From positions 1,568,379-1,632,378 of the forward strand of contig LS999826.1 in the NCBI GenBank assembly GCA_900537185.1: DNA of 64,000 nt. The letters run 5' to 3'. The notes below the pieces were generated by a model. It did no database searches. It saw nothing but the letters and a program-made list of their open reading frames with translations, and was not told the origin of the DNA. Shown piece by piece: positions 17,144 through 25,355 of the stretch; position 1 is the stretch's first letter, and every line of letters starts with the position of its first letter. The DNA is from Cytophagales bacterium Alg240-R148. GTDB lineage: Bacteria; Bacteroidota; Bacteroidia; Cytophagales; Cyclobacteriaceae. The translations under genes were made by a program, and so were the position numbers.

Positions 17144-19234
17144 ATGAGTGTTTATCCAGCGTCTCCAAAACTTAAAGACTACAGTTTTATTGAACCCACA
17201 TCGGACTTTAAAAAAGTAGCACTTTCGGTAATTGGCTCCATTGTTTTGTTTTTTTTAGTATACGTATTGCTAATTGTAATTGGCGGCGTATTGTTAGCAG
17301 CATCTGGGGTAGCTGGTTTTTGGTTGATTACAGCCAGGCCTGGGTTCATCACCTTGGCTTTAGGAGGTGGGCTGATAGCCTTGGGGGTAATGTTTTTTGC
17401 TTTCTTATTTAAGTTCATTTTTTCGTCCAACACCAACACCAACCCGCACAGAAAAGAAATTACAAAAGAGGAGCACCCAGATTTATTTGACTTTATAAAA
17501 AAACTAACGGAAGACACCAAAACGCCTTTTCCTAAAAAGGTATTTGTATCGCCAGATGTGAATGCCATGGTATTTTACAATTCAAGTTTTTGGAGTTTGT
17601 TTTTTCCAGTTAGAAAAAACTTGGAAATAGGTTTGGGTTTGGTCAATACATTGAATGTTAGTGAGTTTAAATCAGTGCTGGCGCATGAATTTGGTCATTT
17701 CTCTCAGCGTAGTATGAAGTTGGGTAGTTATATCTATACGGTGAACAATGTTATTTACAACCTTGTTTTTGAATATGACAAATGGGATGAAACCTTGCAG
17801 GGGTGGGCCAATTCTGGTGGGATTTTTGGTGTTTTCGCGGGGATTACATTTTGGTTGGTTGAAGGCGTGCGCGGAATTTTGAAAACAGCCTATAATAGGA
17901 TCAATATCAACTATTTGAAGTTGTCCAGGCAGATGGAATACCATGCCGATTTGGTAGCCGTAAGTGTTAGTGGCAACGAGGCCTTTAAAAATGCTTTAAG
18001 AAAAATTGAATTTTCTTCTTTTGCTTATGAGTTTACCATGGGAAAGCTCAATGCCTTGACATTAAAAGACAAAGCCTCTCGAAATATTTACAACGACCAC
18101 CAGGTTTCATTGCAATTCATTGCAGACATGAACGACATTGTGCATACAAAGGATGCTTTCATTATTTCTGATAAAAATTTAGAGAATTCAGTAATAAAGT
18201 CAAGGGTGAACATAGAAAATCAATGGGCATCCCACCCATCGTTGGCAGAAAGAGAGCAAAACATTGCCCAGGTCAAGATCGACTCCGAGCAAAACTTAGA
18301 TTCTGCTTGGTCTTTGTTTGCACAAGCAGAAACACTTAAATGCCAGGTAACAGACCAACTGTATGCAGTAGGGTTTGAAAACAAAAAATTTAACTTTTTA
18401 AACGATGGAGACTACGGTCGGTTTGTAGAAGATGAAAACAATAAATACAAAATTGACCAACGGTACAATGGTTTTTATGAAGGAAGGTTCATTTCAGAAA
18501 TGGATGTGGAAGAGGTGTTGGAGCGGCCCTTGGAAAAAAATCAATTTGAAAATCTTTATGCATTAGAAAATGTAGAAATGATTAAAAGGTTGGAGGTTAA
18601 CAGACAAGACCTGGACCTGCTATTACAAATAAGAGAAAGGGAAGTAAATGTTAAGTATTTTGAGTATGACAACGTGCAATACAAATCAAGAGAGGCGGCA
18701 AGGGTATTCAACTTATTGAACAAAGAAATAAAAAAATCAGAAGAAAGCTTAAAAGCCTTGGATGAAAAAGTCCTTAGATTTCAATACCACCTAGCCCAAC
18801 AAAACAATGCTGGGGACCAATTAAAAACGTTGTACAAGAAATTTTTGACCCACCAGATTCATTTTCAATCTATGAACGAAACGCTTGGGAAGTTCCAACA
18901 AATTGGCAATGTGTTGTACAGCCATGCCCAGTTTTCTGAAGAAGATGTACTGCATCTATCGGGAGAATTGCTTCGAGTGGAAAGAAGATTCAAAGCTTTT
19001 GTAGCAGAATTGGACTTGGAAGAAGTAATAAAAGAATTAGAAGAAGAACGCATCCAAGAGGTCCTAAACACATATGCCCAAGAAGAAAAAATGCTAACGA
19101 GAGCAGGCCATCTAGATGAAAAATCCTTTGTATCCTTAAGCGACCTGATATTTGGGGTACAAGGGGCACTGGATATATTGTATGGGTTAAAACTCAAGGA
19201 AATTACAGACCTTCAAATAGAGTTTCAATCATAG
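17144..19234 (+). CDS. M48-family membrane metallopeptidase
   Basis: A 696-residue protease with two membrane segments near the N-terminus (about 24-55 and 66-95). The zinc site is clear: LAHEFGH with H181, E182 and H185, and a downstream glutamate in QMEYHAD (E265). This is the M48 (HtpX/Ste24-like) pattern. A further hydrophobic stretch lies at about 225-245. The C-terminal 300 residues are long, charged and helical with coiled-coil character, well beyond the usual HtpX length of about 290, and are not recognised. Likely membrane protein quality control. It is a single gene unit ended by the hairpin at 19246. Confidence 0.85.
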   Translation: MSVYPASPKLKDYSFIEPTSDFKKVALSVIGSIVLFFLVYVLLIVIGGVLLAASGVAGFWLITARPGFITLALGGGLIALGVMFFAFLFKFIFSSNTNTNPHRKEITKEEHPDLFDFIKKLTEDTKTPFPKKVFVSPDVNAMVFYNSSFWSLFFPVRKNLEIGLGLVNTLNVSEFKSVLAHEFGHFSQRSMKLGSYIYTVNNVIYNLVFEYDKWDETLQGWANSGGIFGVFAGITFWLVEGVRGILKTAYNRININYLKLSRQMEYHADLVAVSVSGNEAFKNALRKIEFSSFAYEFTMGKLNALTLKDKASRNIYNDHQVSLQFIADMNDIVHTKDAFIISDKNLENSVIKSRVNIENQWASHPSLAEREQNIAQVKIDSEQNLDSAWSLFAQAETLKCQVTDQLYAVGFENKKFNFLNDGDYGRFVEDENNKYKIDQRYNGFYEGRFISEMDVEEVLERPLEKNQFENLYALENVEMIKRLEVNRQDLDLLLQIREREVNVKYFEYDNVQYKSREAARVFNLLNKEIKKSEESLKALDEKVLRFQYHLAQQNNAGDQLKTLYKKFLTHQIHFQSMNETLGKFQQIGNVLYSHAQFSEEDVLHLSGELLRVERRFKAFVAELDLEEVIKELEEERIQEVLNTYAQEEKMLTRAGHLDEKSFVSLSDLIFGVQGALDILYGLKLKEITDLQIEFQS

Positions 19235-19245
19235 AAAACCAATAG

Positions 19246-19270
19246 AGGGTGTTCTGGTTAAGAACACCCT
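19246..19270. terminator. Bidirectional terminator between M48 and helicase genes
   Basis: AGGGTGTTCT and AGAACACCCT are perfect 10-base arms with a 5-base loop, midway between two convergent genes. Such a stem serves both strands, although long T runs are lacking. Confidence 0.75.
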
Positions 19271-19280
19271 TGTAGAAGTT

Positions 19281-20585
19281 TTACCTCGCCACGCTCACTT
19301 TGACCTTTCTCTTCTTTACTTTTTTCCCAGATACCTTAGGAATAACCTCTTGCACTTTGTCCAGTTTAACAGCTGCAAAGGCAATGTTGTCCATTACTTC
19401 AATGAGTCCCAGTTCGTCTTTATCCAATTCGCCCTGCTTGAGCATGAGGCCTACAATGTCTATTTTATTGATCTTATCTTTTTTGCCCCCACTAATAAAA
19501 AGGGTTTCCCATTCTGGTTGGATAGGCAATTCAATTTCTTCGGGAAGGTCTTCATATTGAAGATCTTTTTGAATGTATGCCGGCACTTCTTCCTCTTCGG
19601 CCAAAACCAAATAGCTGTCGCCTTCTGCAGTCATTCTGGCCGTTCTTCCATTTCGGTGGATGTAAGCATCTTCTTTAGGAGGTAGTTGGTAATGCACTAC
19701 GTTCTTAATTTCGGGTATATCCAACCCTCTGGAAGCCAGGTCAGTACAGATCAATGTGCGGTGGCTTCCGTTCCTAAACTTAATAAGTGCCCGTTCGCGT
19801 TCTTCTTGTTCTAAGCCACCATGGAATACATCGTGTACCAAACCTTTTTCTTTTAAGATTTCACTGATGCGGTCTACCGCTGCTCGGTGGTTACAAAAAA
19901 CAATGGTAGTACCTCCAGATAACATACAAACCAATTTCAGCAGGGCTTCTAGCTTGTCGGTGCCATCCGATTTTACTGCTTTGAGTGTTAGGCCGTGTGG
20001 TACTTCTTCGTGGGTGAAGTTGAGTTCAATGGGGTTTTTCATTTTAGTAAACCCCGGTATTTTAATGGACTTGGTTGCAGAAGTTAAAATTTTTCTCTCT
20101 AGGCTAAACAATTTAACCACAATGGACTTCATGTCTTCTTCAAAACCAAACTCAAGTGACTTATCGAATTCATCAAAAACCAATGTATGTACACTTCCTG
20201 TTCTGAAAGACTTGCGGCCAATATGGTCTCTAATTCTTCCAGGGGTTCCTACCAATACCGCAGGAGGTTCAGAAAAATTATTGGTTTCTGTTTTAAAGGA
20301 ATGCCCGCCATAGCAGCTATTTACTTTAAAACCAGTGCCCATTTTTCTGAACACAGACTCTATTTGAAGGGCCAGTTCTCTGGATGGAGAAAATACAATG
20401 GCCTGCACTCCATTTTTATCAGGGTCCAAGTGTTGGAGTATGGATAAAAGAAAAGCCAAAGTCTTCCCAGACCCAGTCGGGGACAGCAATATTAAATCTT
20501 GGCCAGTTGTATTAGCATCCAAAGTGGCCGTTTGCATGTCGTTTAATGCCGTTATACCTAGGTTTTTTAAAATCTTCTCCTCCAT
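19281..20585 (-). CDS. DEAD-box-type RNA helicase with a DEFD motif II
   Basis: An ATP-dependent RNA helicase of 434 residues from the ATG at 20585. Motifs in order: a Q-motif glutamine (LNDMQ), SPTGSGKT (35-42), PSREL (67-71), GTPGR (113-117), motif II DEFD (138-141) in place of DEAD, SAT (169-171), and in domain 2 HGGLEQEER, ICTDLASRGLDIP and HRNGRTAR. The last 70 residues are basic (KVSGKKVKKRKVKV) and may bind RNA. An ATG at 20603 is also in frame, but a TACTTTTG promoter element at 20601-20608 overlaps it, so the shorter start is chosen. Ribosome assembly or mRNA turnover is likely. Confidence 0.9.
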   Translation of the reverse strand: MEEKILKNLGITALNDMQTATLDANTTGQDLILLSPTGSGKTLAFLLSILQHLDPDKNGVQAIVFSPSRELALQIESVFRKMGTGFKVNSCYGGHSFKTETNNFSEPPAVLVGTPGRIRDHIGRKSFRTGSVHTLVFDEFDKSLEFGFEEDMKSIVVKLFSLERKILTSATKSIKIPGFTKMKNPIELNFTHEEVPHGLTLKAVKSDGTDKLEALLKLVCMLSGGTTIVFCNHRAAVDRISEILKEKGLVHDVFHGGLEQEERERALIKFRNGSHRTLICTDLASRGLDIPEIKNVVHYQLPPKEDAYIHRNGRTARMTAEGDSYLVLAEEEEVPAYIQKDLQYEDLPEEIELPIQPEWETLFISGGKKDKINKIDIVGLMLKQGELDKDELGLIEVMDNIAFAAVKLDKVQEVIPKVSGKKVKKRKVKVSVAR

Positions 20586-20600
20586 AAAATTAAATTTGAA

Positions 20601-20608
20601 CAAAAGTA
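20601..20608 (-). promoter_or_regulatory. -7 element of the helicase promoter, decides its start
   Basis: TACTTTTG on the minus strand is a perfect TAnnTTTG match. Transcription would begin a few bases past it, downstream of the ATG at 20603, which supports translation from 20585. Confidence 0.55.
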
Positions 20609-20677
20609 AGGATATTATACCGAACGATATTGTATTTATATGCGTATTATTAAAGTCAGTGATAAAGAAAAGAAAAA

Positions 20678-21775
20678 TTGGAAAATAAAGAGTCGTTAAT
20701 TTTTATACCAGACATTACTGGATTCACAGAGTTTGTGAACAATACAGAGTTGGAACATGGGCAGCACATTATTTCTGAACTGTTGGAGTTAATAGTAAAA
20801 GCCAACACCTTGGATATGACGGTAAGCGAAGTAGAAGGGGATGCCATATTGTTTTACAAGTACAACCACATCCCGTCATTGGATGCGCTAGTAGAACAAG
20901 CTAAAAAAATATTTGTCGACTTCCATACCCACTTAAAAAAATACGAACAACAAAGAATTTGCAATTGTGGCGCCTGTACTTCTGCCGCTGATTTATCCGT
21001 AAAAATTATAGCGCACTGTGGTGAAATTGGCTTTACAACCGTACTAGGAAAGCAGAAACCATTTGGTAAAGCGCTGGTGATGGCCCATAAATTACTGAAA
21101 AATGAAGTAGACGAACAGGAGTACTTGTTGTTTACCAAGCCTTTGCCAGCAACAGATTCCAATGCCTTACCAGATTGGGTAGAACTGAAGGCGTATACAA
21201 CCAAATACCCGGATATGGATGCCATTGCCTTCCAAGCATTTTCATTAACGCCGTGTATGTCGGAAGTGAAAAACCCGCCAGCACTGGAGGCCAACTTAAA
21301 AGTGGAGCACCCACCAACACTAGAGCAGATTATTGACAAACCAGTAGAATATGTATTTGAAATGGCCTCGAATTTAGGCAACCGGCTCCAATGGACAGAT
21401 TTAAACGATTTGGAGTACGACGCCAGTCAAATCAACCAAAACGGGGTGGTACACAAATGTGTTTTTGATTCGGGCACTGCCCTTATTGAAACCTTGCGCA
21501 CCGACTCAGGTGAGGATTTCTACAGTTATGGAGAAAAAATAGTTGGCAATAAATTGGCGAAAAGTGCACTATTTAACTACAAATTTTACCCACATGGCCC
21601 TACCCAAACCCGCATGGTGGCCGAAATACACATTATACCATGGCCTATAATTGGCCAACTCATCAAGGCATTGGTAATAAAAAAGCTGATTAAGAATTTG
21701 TCTTCCCAACTACCAAGATTAAAAGAACTGTGTGAGACAGGTGTGGTCAAAGAAATGCAAGCGAAAAGTTTGTAA
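20678..21775 (+). CDS. DUF2652 cyclase-like protein with C-terminal SRPBCC-type domain
   Basis: A 365-residue protein starting with TTG at 20678; no ATG exists near the conserved N-terminus (IFIPDITGFTEF). Residues 8-180 match DUF2652, a relative of class III nucleotide cyclases: the first metal aspartate is in DITGFT (D13) and a second in EVEGDAILFY. A cysteine trio CNCGAC (about 89-94) is inside this domain. The second half (about 210-355) resembles a START/SRPBCC ligand-binding fold (WTDLNDLEYDASQI, TRMVAEIHIIPWPIIGQLI). Whether it makes a cyclic nucleotide is unknown. It is divergent from the helicase gene, 92 bases apart. Confidence 0.75.
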   Translation: MENKESLIFIPDITGFTEFVNNTELEHGQHIISELLELIVKANTLDMTVSEVEGDAILFYKYNHIPSLDALVEQAKKIFVDFHTHLKKYEQQRICNCGACTSAADLSVKIIAHCGEIGFTTVLGKQKPFGKALVMAHKLLKNEVDEQEYLLFTKPLPATDSNALPDWVELKAYTTKYPDMDAIAFQAFSLTPCMSEVKNPPALEANLKVEHPPTLEQIIDKPVEYVFEMASNLGNRLQWTDLNDLEYDASQINQNGVVHKCVFDSGTALIETLRTDSGEDFYSYGEKIVGNKLAKSALFNYKFYPHGPTQTRMVAEIHIIPWPIIGQLIKALVIKKLIKNLSSQLPRLKELCETGVVKEMQAKSL

Positions 21776-22092
21776 ACTGGGGTAGGGTGGCCTTTGGTTT
21801 GGCCTGTTCCTGTTGTTCCCTCGTTTTATTGTAGCACTCCTTTGGTTGGGTTTCTAGAGGTTCCTGTTCTAAGCACCCATTGCGTATTTTTTTCTGTACC
21901 GTATTTAAATGTTTCGAGGCATTTTATGCAAACCACCACTATGGGTTTAATTTTTTGACAAGGCAAGAAGTGCCTCTAATAAGGTCCTATGGTCGTTTCT
22001 GGAATATTTTTATCGATAAACGATAAAAAACACTTCATTTTTATTGATAAACGATAAATATTTATTACTTTTGAATAAATAATTATTGAAAA
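21776..22092 (+). promoter_or_regulatory. Intergenic region with operator pair and promoter of the DUF2975 unit
   Basis: Two copies of one inverted repeat lie 31 bases apart: TATCG-ATAAA-CGATA (22011-22025) and TATTG-ATAAA-CGATA (22042-22056). The second contains TTG at 22044-22046, which is followed after exactly 19 bases by TACTTTTG (22066-22073), a textbook Bacteroidetes -33/-7 promoter. The regulator is probably the XRE protein encoded in the same unit. The part from 21776 to about 22005 shows nothing clear. Confidence 0.75.
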
Positions 22093-22734
22093 ATGGAAGA
22101 ATCAACAAAAATAAAGAACCCGATTAGCCTCAAAATTTTATACTGGCTCACCAAATTAAGTTATTGGGGATTGATCCTATTGTTTGGGATTGTAACCTTT
22201 GCGGGCAGCATCATGTTGACGCTCGACCCTAAGTTAATGAAGTTGGGATTTTCTTCTAATATAACCCATTTGGAAGAAGTCACTTATTTTAAAGAAGTCA
22301 CCAATGACCCGGTGGATGTAGAAGTAGAGTTTTATGCAGGGAGCATAGAAGTTCCCGTAAAACACCTTACCCGGCCTACCATTACCTTGATTTTGCTTAT
22401 TTCACTCCTGTTTTTGGCTTGTATGGTGTTCATAGCCCGTTGCTTTAAACTATTTATGCGCAAGGTCCTGGATGGCCATACCTTTCAACTAGAAAGCATA
22501 GTGCTCATTAAAAAAGCGGCCTTGGGCCTGCTTGTTTATGAGGTAATCGACGTGATTGGAGGCATCATTGGGTATTTCTATATCCAGTACAATTTCGATT
22601 TAGGGAAGTTGAGCAGCCCTTATACCTTGTCCTTCCCATCTACAGCGGTAATAATGGCATTGACGCTTTGGTGTTTGGCCCATATTTTCCAAAAAGGCAA
22701 ATTGTTAGAAGATGAACAAAAATTAACGGTATAA
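22093..22734 (+). CDS. DUF2975 membrane protein
   Basis: A 213-residue protein with four hydrophobic segments (about 16-40, 98-120, 139-165 and 180-203) typical of DUF2975. A soluble loop of about 50 residues lies between the first and second. Family members are usually followed by a small XRE regulator of the YozG type, as here after 2 bases. The function is not known. The upstream operators suggest repression by the partner. Confidence 0.8.
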   Translation: MEESTKIKNPISLKILYWLTKLSYWGLILLFGIVTFAGSIMLTLDPKLMKLGFSSNITHLEEVTYFKEVTNDPVDVEVEFYAGSIEVPVKHLTRPTITLILLISLLFLACMVFIARCFKLFMRKVLDGHTFQLESIVLIKKAALGLLVYEVIDVIGGIIGYFYIQYNFDLGKLSSPYTLSFPSTAVIMALTLWCLAHIFQKGKLLEDEQKLTV

Positions 22735-22736
22735 CT

Positions 22737-22949
22737 ATGGCAATTATCGTAAACTTAGACGTCATGCTTGCCAAGCGCAAGATGTCCTTAACAGAATTGT
22801 CTGAAAAAGTAGGCATCACCATGGCCAATTTGTCCATTCTAAAGAAAGGAAAGGCCAAGGCCGTTCGGTTCTCAACATTAGATACCATATGCCAAGTACT
22901 GGATTGCCAACCTGGGGATATACTAGAATACCAAGAAGAAAATAATTAA
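22737..22949 (+). CDS. YozG-like XRE transcriptional regulator
   Basis: A 70-residue Cro/C1-type helix-turn-helix protein (MSLTELSEKVGITMANLSIL, about 16-35) with the family end CQVLDCQPGDILEY. It follows the DUF2975 gene after 2 bases and precedes the CPBP protease gene by 27. It is the likely ligand of the inverted repeats at 22011 and 22042, so the unit would be self-regulated. Confidence 0.85.
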   Translation: MAIIVNLDVMLAKRKMSLTELSEKVGITMANLSILKKGKAKAVRFSTLDTICQVLDCQPGDILEYQEENN

Positions 22950-22976
22950 TCTTTCACATTTAAACAGTTGTCAATT

Positions 22977-23792
22977 ATGATCTTAAAATTAAAGGCCATT
23001 GGCTTGGCCCTGCTCTATTGTTGCTTATTTAAACTGTCTTTTGGCCTCGGGGCCTTTCTTGAGGACTTATATGCAACCAAGTACTATTGGTTTGTTCTAG
23101 GAACAGCAGGAAGTTTTTTTGTTTTCCTCATAACTTGGATATTTCTAAAATTTGAAAAATCTTCTTTCAATAAAATAGGCCTTTCTTGGGAGTCTAAAAC
23201 TCTTAATCGCTTTTTTAGGGGGGTGTTCATAGGAGTTGGAATAGCGGTGTTGATGTTCTCTGTAATGCTTCTTTTCGCAGACCTTAAAGTGGAACTGGCC
23301 GCTCCGTTTGATCTACCTGCTTTTTTGTTTTGGAGTTTGCCTTTTATCCTTACTTCTTTTATGGAAGAGGTGGCCTTCCGTTCTTACCCTTTTTTGAAAC
23401 TCAATAAAGCAATGGGGCTACGGTTTTCGCAGGTGTTTTTAGCCATTTTATTTGCTTTATACCATGTAGGCGAGGGTGATTTGATCAACGTATTGATTGG
23501 TCCCGGTATTTGGGCCTTAGTGTATGGTATGGCGGCGGTATATTCTAAAGGCATAGCCGTACCCACCGGGCTCCACTTTGGTGTTAATTTTGTTTTGGCC
23601 TCTTTTGGTGATAAAAAAGGTGTAAACCCTATATTTATTATAGATTACATCAAAGAACCAACTCCCGAAATGTTGGCGTTTACCAATCAAATGGGGGTTG
23701 GCATACAAATAGTTATGTTAATTGTGGTGGTGGTTTTAATGGAACTTTATCTGAAAAAAAAGAACAACAGAACCCCAGCACTTAACATTTAA
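22977..23792 (+). CDS. CPBP-family intramembrane glutamic protease
   Basis: A 271-residue multi-pass membrane protein read from the ATG at 22977; a TTG 9 bases earlier is ignored. The catalytic motifs of the Abi/CPBP (Rce1-like) family are intact: MEEVAFR (E130, E131, R135), ALYHVG (H163) and GLHFGVN (H200, N204). About seven membrane helices can be drawn. Members process prenylated proteins or peptides or give bacteriocin self-immunity; the substrate here is unknown. It may be the third gene of the DUF2975/XRE unit. Confidence 0.85.
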   Translation: MILKLKAIGLALLYCCLFKLSFGLGAFLEDLYATKYYWFVLGTAGSFFVFLITWIFLKFEKSSFNKIGLSWESKTLNRFFRGVFIGVGIAVLMFSVMLLFADLKVELAAPFDLPAFLFWSLPFILTSFMEEVAFRSYPFLKLNKAMGLRFSQVFLAILFALYHVGEGDLINVLIGPGIWALVYGMAAVYSKGIAVPTGLHFGVNFVLASFGDKKGVNPIFIIDYIKEPTPEMLAFTNQMGVGIQIVMLIVVVVLMELYLKKKNNRTPALNI

Positions 23793-23824
23793 CAACATAA
23801 CGATAGAACCTAAATTTGAAATAT

Positions 23825-23862
23825 AAAAGGCATACAGTTCTATATCGTACTGTTTGGCTTTT
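23825..23862. terminator. Terminator between CPBP and VOC genes
   Basis: A 14-base imperfect stem (12 of 14 paired, AAAAGGCATACAGT with ACTGTTTGGCTTTT) with a 10-base loop and a T run on the plus strand. It lies between convergent genes and reaches the last codons of the VOC gene. Confidence 0.65.
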
Positions 23863-23864
23863 TT

Positions 23865-24371
23865 TTAATTCAAAGAATGCAAACCCATTTTGTTGCCTTC
23901 GGTATCTAAAAATAACGCAAAAAAGCCACTTTCATCGGCATGCGGGGTTTTGGGCACAAGAATTTTACCTCCATTTTCTTCTACGCGGTCCAGAATTACC
24001 TGCAGGTTGTCTCCAGCATTCCAATAAACGGTGGTGCCTTCTGCGGAGGGTGTATAGCCTTCTCCCTGTACAATCACGCCTATAATGACTTGGTCCTCAA
24101 AAGGCAATAGTCCCATTTGCATGCCAGCCATTTCCATTGGCTCAATAGAAAGGTTCCATATGTTTTCGTAGAACCGAATGGCCCGAGGCATGTCATTGGC
24201 TGCAATTTCGAATATTGAGATGTAATTGTTCATGTCAGTTTTGGTTTTTGAAGTTTTTGAAGTTTTTATATTGGACTCAGATTGTTTTGCTGCATTGTTT
24301 GGTCCAAAGTTAAAAGCAAGGGTAATGCCCATCGCTACCAAAGCAACTAGCATAAATAATAGTTGTTTCAT
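23865..24371 (-). CDS. VOC-family (glyoxalase-like) protein with an N-terminal export signal
   Basis: A 168-residue protein. Residues 47-168 form a vicinal-oxygen-chelate domain (ISIFEIAANDMPRAIRFYE, then FALFLDTEGNKMGLHS) of the type often annotated glyoxalase/bleomycin resistance. In front stands a hydrophobic signal-like segment (about 1-22) and a short repeat-built linker KTSKTSKTKT. A TAATTTTG promoter element at 24391-24398 sits 20 bases before the ATG at 24371, so the long form is likely real; the shorter start at 24233 would give the bare domain. Export of a VOC protein is unusual. The substrate is unknown. Confidence 0.75.
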   Translation of the reverse strand: MKQLLFMLVALVAMGITLAFNFGPNNAAKQSESNIKTSKTSKTKTDMNNYISIFEIAANDMPRAIRFYENIWNLSIEPMEMAGMQMGLLPFEDQVIIGVIVQGEGYTPSAEGTTVYWNAGDNLQVILDRVEENGGKILVPKTPHADESGFFALFLDTEGNKMGLHSLN

Positions 24372-24390
24372 GTGTGATTTAATTTTTAAA

Positions 24391-24398
24391 CAAAATTA
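24391..24398 (-). promoter_or_regulatory. -7 element of the VOC gene
   Basis: TAATTTTG on the minus strand matches TAnnTTTG and supports the start at 24371. Confidence 0.5.
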
Positions 24399-24438
24399 TG
24401 GCTTTGAGGGGAAATGAAATTGTAAAAATGCGACAGGT

Positions 24439-25257
24439 TTATTGTTGGTAAAACAAAGCAGAAAGCGATAAGCTTTTGTCTTCTAAAAATGCATTTGGGT
24501 TGGTACCTGTAAACTCTTTAAAGTCTTTTATAAAATGGGATTGGTCGTAGTAATCGCTGGCATAAGCGATGTTGGTAAGAGAGTCGGGCGTAGGGGTGAG
24601 CAACAGTTTTAATGCGGTTTGTAACCGTATTACTTTGGATAATTGTTTGGGGCTCAGTCCAATTTGTTGGGCAAACTTTCTTTCTAGTTGTCTTCTGTTA
24701 CCGGCTACATCTTTTAGAATGGTATGGATGGGCCTGCCACCTTTGCTGGATATAAGCAGTTCTACTGTGCTTTTAACAATGGTGTCTATGGTCGCTTGCT
24801 CCTTTAATATTTCAAGCAAAAAATTTTCTACAATGGATATTCTTTGGGCAGTGCTGCTGGCTTGAATTATGTTTTGTTCTAAAACACCTGCTTTTGTTTT
24901 ATCAAAAATCTGCTCCAAAGGGGTTTCTTTGTTGGCCAACGATTTTAGCGCAACATTGGTGAAGTTGGCAAATCCATAGGGGTAAAAACGGATGGCAAAG
25001 GTATCTACACGGCCCGTAGGTTGAATATAAAAAGGGTCTACGGTTGGCCCCAATACCATGGCCCTGGGCTGGAGTATAAAGTCTTTTGTGTTGGTAAACC
25101 GTTGGATGTCATCCCCAAGAATAAAAGCCATCTCAATGGTCCCGTCGGGCACGATGCACTGTTTTTCTGCTGCGGGATCTGCTGGTATTTTTAAAGTCCA
25201 GTAACAGCTAATCAGTGCTTCTAAATCGAGTTGCGGTGTAAATGTTTGATAATCCAC
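24439..25257 (-). CDS. AraC-family transcriptional regulator
   Basis: A 272-residue regulator. The N-terminal part (about 1-150) is of the DUF6597 type (FTPQLDLEALISCYW, then IVPDGTIEMAFILGD). The C-terminal double helix-turn-helix (about 165-260) ends in the AraC hallmark YDQSHFIKDFKEFTGTNPNAF. It lies 67 bases upstream of the VOC gene on the same strand, so it may control it. Confidence 0.9.
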   Translation of the reverse strand: MDYQTFTPQLDLEALISCYWTLKIPADPAAEKQCIVPDGTIEMAFILGDDIQRFTNTKDFILQPRAMVLGPTVDPFYIQPTGRVDTFAIRFYPYGFANFTNVALKSLANKETPLEQIFDKTKAGVLEQNIIQASSTAQRISIVENFLLEILKEQATIDTIVKSTVELLISSKGGRPIHTILKDVAGNRRQLERKFAQQIGLSPKQLSKVIRLQTALKLLLTPTPDSLTNIAYASDYYDQSHFIKDFKEFTGTNPNAFLEDKSLSLSALFYQQ

Positions 25258-25355
25258 TTTTGCTGGTAATTTTACTTAAACTAATACGGATATGAAAATA
25301 ATAAAAAATGGCGGATCGTGCACCACTTCAATTGCCCTAATTTGCTGTTTTGGTT

